In this document: positions 14,597-23,186 of the stretch, one piece after another
How the letters are laid out: the number at the start of each line of letters is the position of its first letter
Position numbering within the stretch: position 1 is the stretch's first letter
NCBI GenBank assembly: GCA_964370235.1
Contig: CAYJIL010000012.1
Span: 1-34,354 of the forward strand
Direction of reading: 5' to 3'
DNA length: 34,354 nt
DNA from: CAYJIL01 sp964370235
GTDB taxonomy: Bacteria; Bacteroidota; Bacteroidia; Bacteroidales; Rikenellaceae
The notes under the pieces: generated by a model
What the model saw: only the letters and a program-made list of their open reading frames with translations
Database searches by the model: none
What the model was told of the DNA's origin: nothing
Made by a program: the position numbers and the translations under genes

Positions 14597-17389
14597 ATGG
14601 AGAGTTTCTTGGGGCAGGTAGCAAAAGACCTTATCATAACACGGGGGATCGATAGCGAAGATTTATCGGTGATTATGCCCTCGCAAAGGGCACGTACATT
14701 CCTATCGGCAGAGATAGCATCGCTAGCTAATGGGCGTGCTTTATGGCAGCCAAGATACCTCTCGATGGATGAGATGATGTGTAGCGTAACGTCACTTATT
14801 GCAGCCGATCGCTTTCGTCTTATCACCGAACTATACAAGATTTATAGTCGCTATCATAACGAAGATTTCGACCATTTTTATAGCTGGGGTAACACCCTAA
14901 TCAGAGATTTTGACACCATCGACAACTATATGGTAGATGCAAAAGCTCTGTTTGCAAACATATCAGACCTTAAAGACATTGACACCATATTTGCTGCCTC
15001 CTTCACACAAGGGCAGCGCAGTGCAATTGGCTCTTTTTGGTCGGGCGTGCTGAGCGGGAGCAAGGTGTCCGACCAAAAAAAGCGATTCCTTTCGATATGG
15101 AACACTTTGTTGCCAATATACAACGAGTTTAGAGAAAAATTATCTAGCGAGAAGATTGGCTACAAGGGAATGATATATCGCATGGCAGCCGATAGGCTCT
15201 CTGTGGCAAAGGTGGGCGATTATTTTGGGTCGGGCGATATTGCTGTGGTGGGCTTTAATGCACTTAGTAGCTCAGAAAAAATATTGCTAGAGTACCTCAA
15301 AAAGCAGGGTGCGATATTTTATTGGGATGTCGATAACCATCTTTTAGAGGATCATGTGCAGGAGTGTGCCAAGTTTGTGCGAGAGAATATCAAGCTGTTT
15401 GGGCAATCGCTTAGCAGTCAGGCAACCAACAACTACACGGGCACAAAATCGATACGTGTGGTCGAGGCACCATCTAACTCGGTGCAGTGCAGATATGCCG
15501 CTAGTTTTTTAGAGCAAAACTACAAAGGTAGCCTAACGGGCGTGATACTCACCGATGAGAAAATGCTACTCCCGTTACTGTATTCGCTACCCGAGTCGAT
15601 TGGAGCATTCAACGTGACACTAGGTTACGATGTAAAAAACACCCCAGCATATACTCTCATCGAATATTTGGTGAGGCTACAACAACAATTAAAAGAGAGT
15701 GCCGATGGCAGTACACGCTTTTTTAGAGCCGATGTAGAGTCAATATTCGATCATACCTACCTAACGGGGCTTGCATCGGATGGTATAAAAGAGCGAATTC
15801 GTAAATATAAAAAACCATTCATCGAAGTAGATGTTAGTGGCGAAGATGCAATCTTTAGCACCATTTTTACCCCTACCAAATCTCTTGGCCAAATGCAAGA
15901 GTACCTTGAGCAGGTGTGTACCTATGCCCTACAAGAGTGTAGCGACAAGATGGGGCGTGAGTCTCTTTCGCTGGTTGTCGAGACACTAGCAAAAGTATCG
16001 GGTGTTATTAGGATGTGCGATATTGATATTTCGCTGGCTATATACCTATCGCTACTTCGCAAACACATTGCCACTTTGGAGCTACCCTTTATTGGCGAGC
16101 CACTAATTGGTGTTCAGGTGATGGGTATTCTCGAAAGTCGTAACATCGATTTCGAAAACATAATAATTATTTCGGCTCAAGAAGATCATTTTCCGGGTAA
16201 TTTGATAGACCGTTCGTTTGTGCCCCACAACCTTAAGAAAGGATTTGGGTTACCTACGGTGTGGGACCACGAGGCAATGTATGCCTACTATTTCTATCGT
16301 CTTTTGCACCGAGCAAAACGAGTAGAAATAGTGTACTGTTCAACCCCCGATGGTGTATCAACGGGCGAGCCAAGCAGATATATTAGACAGCTAGAATATG
16401 ATTCGATACACAAAATCGAACACTCAAAAATAGATATAGCAATAAAGCCACACACTTCGGCAGAGCTAGAACCAATGGTAAAAAACAGCGACATAATGTC
16501 AAAGCTGCAAAACTACCTAGGTGAGCGTGCCACAATTTCGCTATCGCCATCCTCTATTAGCAGATATATCGAGTGTCCATATATGTTTTACTTGCACGAT
16601 ATAAAGGGCATAAAAATATATGAGGAGATGGGCGAAGAGGTAGATGCTGCTGGTTTTGGTACAGCTATGCACTATGCTCTAGAGATGCTATATAGCAAAT
16701 ATGACCGTGAGGGTTTGGCAAATGTCAAAACCAGCGAGATAGAACATTTTGTTGACCATAGCCTTTGCGAGCAACTCGAAGTAGGTGTCGAAGATTTTAG
16801 CGGCGCAACTCTATCGATGCGCTCGTTCATAACACATTATACTCGTTCAATTATAGAGTATGATACCATGCGTGGTTCTGAGTTCAAGCTACTAAACGTA
16901 GAGGAGAAAATATCATCGAATATTTCGTTTATAGCAAACGGCAACCAGTGTAGTGTAAAGGTAAAAGGTGTGATAGATAGGGTTGATATGCTCCCAAGCG
17001 GAATTACTCGCATTATCGACTACAAGAGCGGAGCACTCAATAAACAAACAACCATATCGTCTATAGACGATTTGATGGCTGTGGGCTCACCCAAATTCAA
17101 GAAACCACCTTTTCAGGCACTGCTATATGCAATGATGATGAAAAGCGAAAGAGGAGGTAGATACCAGCCTGCGCTATATTTTGCAAGAGATATTGGGGCA
17201 GACAACTATTTGCCCATACTAAAAATAGACAAAGAAAACGTTTATGACTACGACAGTGTAGCTGCATCGTTTGAGGAGGCAGTCAAAAGTGTACTGGGCG
17301 AGTTGTTTTCGGCCGATGTTCCTTTTGATAGGTGCGAAGATGCAAAACGATGCACATATTGTAAGGTGAGAGCCATTTGTGGACGATAA
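14597..17389 (+). CDS. AddB-like PD-(D/E)XK nuclease with iron-sulfur cysteines
   Basis: A 930-residue protein resembling AddB, the inactivated helicase/nuclease subunit of AddAB recombination complexes. The N-terminal two thirds look like a degenerate UvrD-like helicase with no Walker A lysine (SVIMPSQRARTFLSAEI at the expected place, later VMGILESRNIDFENIIIISA). The C-terminal nuclease domain (about 650-930) has SPSSISRYIECPYMFYL, GTAMHYALE (His), KGVIDRVDM and IIDYKSGAL, the catalytic Asp and DxK. Cys660 together with Cys919-x2-Cys922-x5-Cys928 reproduces the AddB [4Fe-4S] spacing. It would process double-strand breaks, but its AddA partner is not in this window. It lies between folA and cysE in a tightly packed same-strand group. 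Confidence 0.88.
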   Translation: MESFLGQVAKDLIITRGIDSEDLSVIMPSQRARTFLSAEIASLANGRALWQPRYLSMDEMMCSVTSLIAADRFRLITELYKIYSRYHNEDFDHFYSWGNTLIRDFDTIDNYMVDAKALFANISDLKDIDTIFAASFTQGQRSAIGSFWSGVLSGSKVSDQKKRFLSIWNTLLPIYNEFREKLSSEKIGYKGMIYRMAADRLSVAKVGDYFGSGDIAVVGFNALSSSEKILLEYLKKQGAIFYWDVDNHLLEDHVQECAKFVRENIKLFGQSLSSQATNNYTGTKSIRVVEAPSNSVQCRYAASFLEQNYKGSLTGVILTDEKMLLPLLYSLPESIGAFNVTLGYDVKNTPAYTLIEYLVRLQQQLKESADGSTRFFRADVESIFDHTYLTGLASDGIKERIRKYKKPFIEVDVSGEDAIFSTIFTPTKSLGQMQEYLEQVCTYALQECSDKMGRESLSLVVETLAKVSGVIRMCDIDISLAIYLSLLRKHIATLELPFIGEPLIGVQVMGILESRNIDFENIIIISAQEDHFPGNLIDRSFVPHNLKKGFGLPTVWDHEAMYAYYFYRLLHRAKRVEIVYCSTPDGVSTGEPSRYIRQLEYDSIHKIEHSKIDIAIKPHTSAELEPMVKNSDIMSKLQNYLGERATISLSPSSISRYIECPYMFYLHDIKGIKIYEEMGEEVDAAGFGTAMHYALEMLYSKYDREGLANVKTSEIEHFVDHSLCEQLEVGVEDFSGATLSMRSFITHYTRSIIEYDTMRGSEFKLLNVEEKISSNISFIANGNQCSVKVKGVIDRVDMLPSGITRIIDYKSGALNKQTTISSIDDLMAVGSPKFKKPPFQALLYAMMMKSERGGRYQPALYFARDIGADNYLPILKIDKENVYDYDSVAASFEEAVKSVLGELFSADVPFDRCEDAKRCTYCKVRAICGR

Positions 17390-17398
17390 AAAAAGATA

Positions 17399-18307
17399 AT
17401 GATGAGTACAAAGGTAGATTTTAGAGAGTTGCTAGATGAGCATGTCGAAACTCTTGCAAAGGATACAATCAAGATGTATGAGGGTGACGATAGCTCTAGC
17501 TATGTCGAACTCCCATCGCTTACAAAGATTAAGGAGCTTGTCGATGTAATTAAGGCAATTATCTTCCCGGGCTTTTTTGGCGATAAGGTCGATAGCACAA
17601 CAGCAATTAAGTACCACATTGGGGTGCTGCTAGAGAGGCTATATCCCAAACTCGAAAGGCAAATATCGATATGTATGGCATTTGAGTGTAAAGAGAAAAA
17701 ATGTGACCCTCAAATGGCTAGCAGAGACTTTATTGCTCGCCTTTCACACATAAAAGAGTTACTATATAGCGATGTTGAGGCTACCCTAAAGGGCGACCCT
17801 GCGGCAACTAGCCATCGTGAAATTATACTTTGTTACCCGGGCATTGTAGCCATTACACACCACCGCATAGCGCACGAGTTGTTACGGCTTGGTTCGGCTA
17901 CGCTAGCTCGCATTATTAGCGAAATGGCACACAGCCAAACAGGTATCGATATACACCCCGGTGCAAAGATTGGGGGCTCGTTTTGTATCGATCACGGCAC
18001 GGGAGTTGTTATAGGCGAAACGTGTGTTATTGGCAATGGAGTAAAAATATACCAAGGAGTTACGCTAGGTGCTCGTAGCTTTGTAAAAGATAGCGAAGGC
18101 AACCTGCTAAATACACCACGCCACCCAACCATCGAGGATAATGTTACCATATATTCGAATGCATCGATTTTGGGTAATATTGTAATTGGTAAGGGCTCGG
18201 TTATTGGTGGTAACATTTGGCTCACCGAGGGAATACCTGCTGGGTCGAGAGTTGTGCAAAGCCGAGATTGCAAACCAATATTCTCGAAAGAGATTTTTAG
18301 TAAGTAA
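17399..18307 (+). CDS. cysE: serine O-acetyltransferase (EpsC/CysE type)
   Basis: Acetylates serine with acetyl-CoA to O-acetylserine, the direct precursor of cysteine. The 302-residue protein has an N-terminal helical region (1-150, including FPGFFGDK and CYPGIVAITHHRIAHEL) and a C-terminal left-handed beta helix with hexapeptide repeats. These include GIDIHPGAKIG, FCIDHGTGVVIGETCVIG, VKIYQGVTLGA and RHPTIEDNVTIYSNASILG; His and Asp of IDHGTG are catalytic in the family. Starts at 17399 and 17402 (MM) cannot be separated. It is 9 bases after the nuclease gene and 12 before recR. cysK is not in the window; cysS at 28-30 kb uses the end product. Confidence 0.95.
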   Translation: MMSTKVDFRELLDEHVETLAKDTIKMYEGDDSSSYVELPSLTKIKELVDVIKAIIFPGFFGDKVDSTTAIKYHIGVLLERLYPKLERQISICMAFECKEKKCDPQMASRDFIARLSHIKELLYSDVEATLKGDPAATSHREIILCYPGIVAITHHRIAHELLRLGSATLARIISEMAHSQTGIDIHPGAKIGGSFCIDHGTGVVIGETCVIGNGVKIYQGVTLGARSFVKDSEGNLLNTPRHPTIEDNVTIYSNASILGNIVIGKGSVIGGNIWLTEGIPAGSRVVQSRDCKPIFSKEIFSK

Positions 18308-18319
18308 GAGAAAATATAG

Positions 18320-18913
18320 ATGTCACAAAAACTAAATAGGCTAGTAGCACAGCTAGAGAGGCTACCGGGAATAGGCGAAAAAAGCGCACTACGCATGGCA
18401 CTACACATTCTCTCGATGGACGAGAGCGATGTTAGCCAAATGGCCGAGGCAATGGTAGACTTTAGGTCTAATGTGCTGCACTGCCGCCACTGCAATAATA
18501 TATCAGACAACGAGTTATGCCCAATATGTAGCGACCCAACCCGTGATCGCACAAAGATATGCGTGGTTGAGCACATAAAAGACTTGCTATCTATTGAGTC
18601 GAGTAGAGGTTACAATGGGCTATATCATGTGCTAGGTGGTGTAATATCGCCCATGATGGGTATATCGCCATCCGACCTAAAGGTCGATCTTTTGGTTGAG
18701 AACGTAAAGCAGCAAGGCGAGTGTGAGGTGATATTAGCACTCAAAACCACTATCGAAGGCGAGACAACAGCTTACTTCATTTCTCGAAAGTTGGCCACCA
18801 CACAAGCCAAAATATCTACCATTGCTAGGGGCATTGGTTTTGGTGACGACATAGACTATGCCGACCAAATCACACTAGTACATGCTATCAATAATCGCCA
18901 AAATGTGAAGTAA
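18320..18913 (+). CDS. recR: recombination mediator RecR
   Basis: With RecO (and RecF) loads RecA onto gapped single-stranded DNA. The 197-residue length is normal. The helix-hairpin-helix is LERLPGIGEKSALRMALHIL (residues about 11-30). The C4 zinc finger is CRHCNNISDNELCPIC, followed by the Toprim core (ICVVEHIKDLLSIE, YHVLGGVISPM, EVILALKTTIEGETT). It follows cysE by 12 bases. Its closeness to the AddB-like nuclease puts two recombination functions in one gene group, although they belong to different presynaptic pathways. Confidence 0.97.
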   Translation: MSQKLNRLVAQLERLPGIGEKSALRMALHILSMDESDVSQMAEAMVDFRSNVLHCRHCNNISDNELCPICSDPTRDRTKICVVEHIKDLLSIESSRGYNGLYHVLGGVISPMMGISPSDLKVDLLVENVKQQGECEVILALKTTIEGETTAYFISRKLATTQAKISTIARGIGFGDDIDYADQITLVHAINNRQNVK

Positions 18914-18929
18914 AACGGTAAATTATCGT

Positions 18930-18937
18930 TACCTTTG
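18930..18937 (+). promoter_or_regulatory. pdxJ -7 promoter box
   Basis: TACCTTTG fits TAnnTTTG; there is no clear -33 TTG. The predicted start is about 18943, which excludes an in-frame ATG at 18935 and supports the pdxJ ATG at 18968. Confidence 0.6.
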
Positions 18938-18967
18938 CAATATAATATTAAGAAAAACCATAGAGCT

Positions 18968-19690
18968 ATGACAAAGCTAAGTGTTAATATAAACAAGATT
19001 GCTACACTACGTAACTCGCGTGGTGGCAATATGCCAGATGTAGTTAAGACCGCAATTGCTTGCGAAAATTTTGGAGCACAAGGAATTACAGTGCACCCAC
19101 GCCCCGATGCTCGCCATATACGATATGACGATGTTAGAGAGCTATCAAAGGTAGTTACTACCGAACTCAACATCGAGGGTTACCCTTCTATTGATTTTGT
19201 AGAACTAGTGCTAGAGGTTAAGCCTACACAAGTAACCCTTGTTCCCGACCCACCCGAGGCTATTACCTCGTCGGCTGGATGGGATACTAAAACACATCAA
19301 GCAATGCTAACAGAGATTATTGCTGTGTTTAGGGGTGCAGGCATTAGAACTTCGATATTCCTAAACCCTGAGCCACACCTTGTAGAGTATGCTGCAATGA
19401 CTGGTACCGACCGCATCGAGCTATATACCGAGGGTTATGCAACCGAGTATGCTAGCGACAAGGAGGCTGCCATTGCACAATATATTGCAACAGCCAAAGA
19501 GGCTACTAAGTATGGTTTAGGCATTAATGCTGGCCATGATCTTAGCCTTGAGAACCTAAAATATTTTGGCGAGCAAATCGATAATCTTGCCGAGGTATCT
19601 ATTGGTCATGCCCTAGTGTGCGATGCACTCATCTATGGCATGGAGAACACTATACACCTATATCTGAAGCAACTACAAAATGTTAAGTAA
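18968..19690 (+). CDS. pdxJ: pyridoxine 5'-phosphate synthase PdxJ
   Basis: Condenses 1-deoxyxylulose 5-phosphate with 3-amino-2-oxopropyl phosphate to pyridoxine 5'-phosphate, in the DXP-dependent vitamin B6 route. The start at 18968 (MTKLSVNINKIATLRNSRGG) is chosen over 18935 because the family begins with this strand and a -7 box overlaps the earlier ATG. Conserved parts are VNINKIATLRNSRGG, GAQGITVHPRPDARHIRYDD, QVTLVPDPPEAITSSAGWD, IELYTEGYA, GLGINAGHDLSLENL and EVSIGHALVCDAL. The product is 240 residues, the usual size. Its last 11 bases overlap the start of cca, implying coupled translation. Confidence 0.97.
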   Translation: MTKLSVNINKIATLRNSRGGNMPDVVKTAIACENFGAQGITVHPRPDARHIRYDDVRELSKVVTTELNIEGYPSIDFVELVLEVKPTQVTLVPDPPEAITSSAGWDTKTHQAMLTEIIAVFRGAGIRTSIFLNPEPHLVEYAAMTGTDRIELYTEGYATEYASDKEAAIAQYIATAKEATKYGLGINAGHDLSLENLKYFGEQIDNLAEVSIGHALVCDALIYGMENTIHLYLKQLQNVK

Positions 19691-21092
19691 TCCACTCGAA
19701 AGTCCTATCTTTGAAATTCTATCGGACATTTGTCACCAAAAAGGTGTAGAGGCATATGTGATTGGTGGTTTTGTGAGAGACTACTATTTGCGCCGCCCCT
19801 GCAAAGACATTGATGTGGTGGTAGTGGGCAGCGGCATCGAAATTGCCAAAGCACTAGGAGAGAGGCTTTCAACACACGTAACGATATTCAAAAATTTTGG
19901 CACTGCGATGCTAGCCTACGATGACTTAGAGATTGAGTTTGTAGGTGCTCGCAAAGAGTCCTATCGTAGCGATTCTCGCAAGCCAATTGTCGAGGATGGC
20001 ACAATCGAAGACGACCGCAACCGCCGAGATTTTACCATAAATGCAATGGCATTCAGCCTAGCAAAAGATAATTTTGGGGAGTTGGTAGACCCATTTGGTG
20101 GTATGACCGACCTAGAGAACATCACCATTCGTACACCTCTCGATCCCGATATTACCTTTAGCGATGACCCTCTGCGTATGCTTAGGGCTATTCGCTTTGC
20201 ATCACAGCTCAACTTCTATATCGAAGGGGAGACTTTTGATGCCATTAAACGTAACTCGCAGCGCATGGAGATTATCTCTAAAGAGCGCATAGCAACCGAG
20301 CTAGACAAGATAATGCTATCTAAACGCCCGTCAAAAGGGCTTAGGCTGCTAGACGAGGCTGGGTTAATAGACTTTGTTGTGCCCGAGCTATCTACACTCA
20401 AAGGTGTAGAAACACGAAATGGGCGTAGCCACAAAGATAATTTTGACCACACACTAAAGGTTGTCGACAACCTAGCAGAGTATAGCGACGATTTGTGGTT
20501 GCGTTATGCAGCGCTATTCCACGATATTGCTAAGCCACGCACAAAGCGTTGGCACGATGTGGCAGGTTGGACATTTCATGGCCACGAGGTAGTGGGTGCC
20601 AAGATGATAAAAACTATCTTTAAGCAAATGAAGCTACCAATGAACGAGAAGATGAAATTTGTGGAGAAGATGGTGTTATTGCACCTACGCCCAATTGCTC
20701 TTGTCGAAGATGTGGTAACCGATTCGGCAGTGCGTAGGCTACTATTTGATGCTGGTGACGATGTTGATGCACTCATGATGTTGTGTAGAGCAGATATTAC
20801 ATCATCTAACGATGCCAAGGTTAAGCGATATATGCGTAATTTTGAGCTAGTAAAAGAAAAGCTAGTAGAGATCGAAGAAAAAGACCGTGTTCGTAATTTC
20901 CAGCCACCTATTTCGGGAGATATTATCATGGAATACTTTGGCATGGAGCCTTGTAACGAAGTGGGTCAAATAAAAATGGTAATTAAAGATGCCATACTCG
21001 ATGGCAGAATAACCAACGATTATGATGAGGCATTTGCTCTTATGATAGAGACTGCCACAAGCATGGGAATAGTTAAAAAAAATGATAACTAA
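19680..21092 (+). CDS. cca: CCA tRNA nucleotidyltransferase with HD domain
   Basis: Adds or repairs the 3'-terminal CCA of tRNAs. The class II nucleotidyltransferase core is at the N-terminus: YVIGGFVRDYYL (GGxVRD) then KDIDVVVVG, with the metal-binding DxD. RRDFTINAMAFSL, DPFGGMTDLE, DDPLRMLRAIRFASQLNF and ERIATELDKIML follow. The HD domain (about residues 245-350) has HTLKVVDNL, YAALFHDIAKPRTKR and FHGHEVVGAKM, giving possible phosphatase activity. The length of 470 residues is usual for the Bacteroidota form. It overlaps pdxJ upstream and the methyltransferase downstream by 11 bases each. Confidence 0.96.
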   Translation: MLSNPLESPIFEILSDICHQKGVEAYVIGGFVRDYYLRRPCKDIDVVVVGSGIEIAKALGERLSTHVTIFKNFGTAMLAYDDLEIEFVGARKESYRSDSRKPIVEDGTIEDDRNRRDFTINAMAFSLAKDNFGELVDPFGGMTDLENITIRTPLDPDITFSDDPLRMLRAIRFASQLNFYIEGETFDAIKRNSQRMEIISKERIATELDKIMLSKRPSKGLRLLDEAGLIDFVVPELSTLKGVETRNGRSHKDNFDHTLKVVDNLAEYSDDLWLRYAALFHDIAKPRTKRWHDVAGWTFHGHEVVGAKMIKTIFKQMKLPMNEKMKFVEKMVLLHLRPIALVEDVVTDSAVRRLLFDAGDDVDALMMLCRADITSSNDAKVKRYMRNFELVKEKLVEIEEKDRVRNFQPPISGDIIMEYFGMEPCNEVGQIKMVIKDAILDGRITNDYDEAFALMIETATSMGIVKKNDN

Positions 21093-22251
21093 AGAAGATT
21101 TTATATTTCTAAGCTCAGATGAGGCAAGAGAACTTCTACTAAAGCACCAAGGTGGCAACCCCACCAAAATGGCTTTAGTGGGAGTTCCTCGTTTGATATG
21201 TAGCGCTATTGCTACTTTAGAGAAATGCAAGAAAAAGCTGCCCGACCACTACGATGTTATGGCAATTGTTGACGATTTGGCATATGAGCAATCTAGCAGC
21301 AAGGCTACGGCTCTATCAAAGGGGTATAGTGGCACAAGTTGCCTCGATTTGACAATGGGTTTGGGTGTCGATAGCTACTACCTCTCAAAAAGCTTTGAGC
21401 GTGTAACATCGCTAGAGCGTTTTGATGTATATGCACAAATTGGCAAATATAACCTCTCGCTCCTTGGGGCAGAGAATATTGACGTAATAAATACTACTGC
21501 TCAAGAGTATTTAGATAGCTGTTCGCAGCGTTTCGATATGGTGTATGTCGACCCTGCTCGCCGAGAGGACGGAGGGCGTAGTTCTCACCTTGTAGATTGT
21601 TCGCCAAATGTTATTGAGCTAAAAGACAAGATATTTGCCATTACCAATCGCCTTGTAATTAAAGCTTCGCCTATGTTCGACCAAGACGAGGCAATACGCC
21701 TAATGCAGGATTGGGGCGCACTAACAGTAACGGCAGTTTCGCTAGATGGCGAGTGCAAAGAGCTACTCATCGAGATTGATCGCACAAAAGAACACACACC
21801 CGTATCAGTGTGCAAGGTAACTAGATCGAGTGGCGAATACCAAACATTTACATCAAACACGGCAGCAAAACCAATTCCAACACTAGAGAATATAGAATCT
21901 GCCAAATTCCTATACCTACCCGATGTAGCGTTTTATAAAATGCGCCGTCTCGATATGGCAACCACTGCCGATTGCTACAAAACCTCTTCTGAGGGTGTGC
22001 TTCTGTCGCACGAGCCAATTGATGTTTGTGGCCTAGGTTTCGAGATATTGTCATGTGGTGAATATTCGCCCAAGAAACTAAAGAGTCAAATTAAAAAGCT
22101 AAAAAGTGGTTTTACCATCTACCGCAAGGGCTCAAAAGTTACAGGCGAGAAGATACGTAGTGTACTATCTATCAAAGATGGTAGCGCAAACCACATTGTA
22201 TTCACCAACTATAAAAACAGAGATATTTACTTTTGGGTTCGCCCATTGTAA
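21082..22251 (+). CDS. THUMP-like/PG_1098-type SAM-dependent methyltransferase
   Basis: Class I methyltransferase of a Bacteroidota family that carries a ferredoxin-like N-terminal part and a THUMP-like C-terminal domain; probably an RNA methyltransferase, target unknown. The SAM site is SCLDLTMGLGVDSYYLSK (motif I, about residues 89-106), then VTSLERFD (motif II) and the catalytic VYVDPARREDGGRS (motif IV, DPAR rather than NPPY). The C-terminal third (from about residue 310) is the THUMP-like segment, rich in Lys and Gly (KSQIKKLKSGFTIYRKG). The length of 389 residues is typical. Translation probably couples to cca through an 11-base overlap, placing it with tRNA maturation. A strong terminator follows 80 bases downstream. 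Confidence 0.88.
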   Translation: MITKEDFIFLSSDEARELLLKHQGGNPTKMALVGVPRLICSAIATLEKCKKKLPDHYDVMAIVDDLAYEQSSSKATALSKGYSGTSCLDLTMGLGVDSYYLSKSFERVTSLERFDVYAQIGKYNLSLLGAENIDVINTTAQEYLDSCSQRFDMVYVDPARREDGGRSSHLVDCSPNVIELKDKIFAITNRLVIKASPMFDQDEAIRLMQDWGALTVTAVSLDGECKELLIEIDRTKEHTPVSVCKVTRSSGEYQTFTSNTAAKPIPTLENIESAKFLYLPDVAFYKMRRLDMATTADCYKTSSEGVLLSHEPIDVCGLGFEILSCGEYSPKKLKSQIKKLKSGFTIYRKGSKVTGEKIRSVLSIKDGSANHIVFTNYKNRDIYFWVRPL

Positions 22252-22331
22252 GGCTTCATGATTATAGAGCTAATGTGGTAAAAAACAGTTGGTAAAATCG
22301 CTGTAAGTTGCTATTATATAGATGATTATTG

Positions 22332-22369
22332 GTAGTTTGATGAGAGGTGTTTCGTCAAACTACTTTTTT
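22332..22369 (+). terminator. intrinsic terminator of the pdxJ-cca-methyltransferase unit
   Basis: Stem GTAGTTTGATGAGA pairs with TTTCGTCAAACTAC (two G-T wobbles) around loop GGTG, followed by six T residues (22364-22369). Confidence 0.92.
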
Positions 22370-22520
22370 GTATCAAAAACTAGGCTAAAAGAGATATTAA
22401 ACCAAGCACATATAAAGAACGAGCTTAACTAAAAGCATTTTATCACCTCCTGCTTTATCACAAAACTCTCCTGCACAATATTCTCCACCAAACCAAGCCC
22501 CGCATACCATCCTATACAAA

Positions 22521-22555
22521 GAGGGTGTCCCGACTTTTATAATCGAGACACCCTC
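22521..22555 (-). terminator. probable terminator after the FKBP gene
   Basis: GAGGGTGTC pairs with GACACCCTC; the pairing extends by three more bases across one C-A mismatch. On the minus strand TTTGT follows the stem, a short U-tract. It lies 28 bases after the FKBP stop. Confidence 0.7.
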
Positions 22556-22582
22556 ATAAGGTTTTATAGGTAGTGTTAGCTA

Positions 22583-23134
22583 CTAGTGGCAACAGCCACC
22601 CGAGCCACAGTCGTCGTCGCTGCAACCATCGCCACAACCGCCACCGCTGCTGCAACCACAGCCACAACCGCTAGGGTTTAGCTCATCTTCGGTTGCTTCA
22701 CGCACCTCTACAATAGCACCAACAAAGTTAAGTGTCTTGCCTGCCATTGGGTGGTTGAAGTCCATTGTAACTGTATCGTCAGATACTTTCTTGATGATAC
22801 CGATTAGGCGGTTACCATCGTTATCCATCATTGGTAGCTGGCTACCCTCGAATAGTATCTCTTGGTTAACTACACCGTCTACTTGGAATAGAGACTTTGG
22901 AAGTTCTGCTACTGCATCCTCTATAAATTCGCCATAAGCCTGCTCTGGAGTTAGCGTAAAGCTAAACTCTTCGCCTGCCTCTTTACCCTCGATTTCGGCC
23001 TCGAATGAAGGAAGAAGTTGACCGCTACCAAACACAAATGGTAGTGCGTTGCTCTTATCAATGCTCTCTACCACTTCGCCATCTACTGTAAGTGTATATG
23101 AAAGAGCTACAAATTTTTCGTTTGAAATTTTCAT
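22583..23134 (-). CDS. SlyD-like FKBP peptidyl-prolyl isomerase with Cys-rich tail
   Basis: FKBP-type prolyl isomerase with the SlyD layout: FKBP core split around an IF chaperone insert (about residues 65-130). Seen are YTLTVDGEVVESIDKSNALPF, GSGQLLPSFEAEIEGKEAGE, the insert starting at AYGEF, then DFNHPMAGKTLNFVGAIVEV. From about residue 155 the tail is Gly/Ser/Asp with eight cysteines in 28 residues ending in CCH, the position where E. coli SlyD has its His/Cys-rich nickel- and zinc-binding tail. Metal binding is therefore likely; which metal is unknown. There is no signal peptide, so it is cytosolic. It lies 52 bases behind gcvP and may share its transcript. Confidence 0.92.
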   Translation of the reverse strand: MKISNEKFVALSYTLTVDGEVVESIDKSNALPFVFGSGQLLPSFEAEIEGKEAGEEFSFTLTPEQAYGEFIEDAVAELPKSLFQVDGVVNQEILFEGSQLPMMDNDGNRLIGIIKKVSDDTVTMDFNHPMAGKTLNFVGAIVEVREATEDELNPSGCGCGCSSGGGCGDGCSDDDCGSGGCCH

Positions 23135-23148
23135 TTTCTATTTTTTTG

Positions 23149-23168
23149 CCCCACCACAGAGGGTGGGG
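23149..23168 (-). other. intercistronic stem-loop between gcvP and FKBP gene
   Basis: CCCCACC pairs with GGTGGGG around a 6-base loop. On the minus strand it is followed by C and a run of A, not T, so it is not a normal intrinsic terminator. An mRNA-stabilising or processing hairpin 18 bases after the gcvP stop is more likely. Confidence 0.5.
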
Positions 23169-23186
23169 AATTATAAATTCAATTAA

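Larger units (their letters stand above)
22252..22582. other. gene-free intergenic region between convergent units
   Basis: The 331 bases separate the plus-strand methyltransferase from the minus-strand FKBP gene. They contain a plus-strand terminator (22332-22369) and a minus-strand hairpin (22521-22555). In the remaining 150 bases I see no promoter, repeat or convincing gene; one 37-codon minus-strand frame (22397-22510) is listed among the rejected items. Confidence 0.7.

Noticed and set aside
18935..18967. Upstream in-frame ATG for pdxJ
   Set aside because: It falls within the -7 box and before the predicted transcription start; family proteins begin at the next methionine.
22397..22510. 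37-codon minus-strand frame in the intergenic region (begins MVCGAWFGGEYC)
   Set aside because: No promoter seen, it is very short and begins beside the FKBP terminator; an open frame of this size is expected by chance. Conservation with synonymous bias in relatives would revive it.
23149..23168. GC-rich hairpin as an intrinsic terminator of gcvP
   Set aside because: On the transcribed (minus) strand it is followed by a run of A, not T, so it lacks the U-tract.
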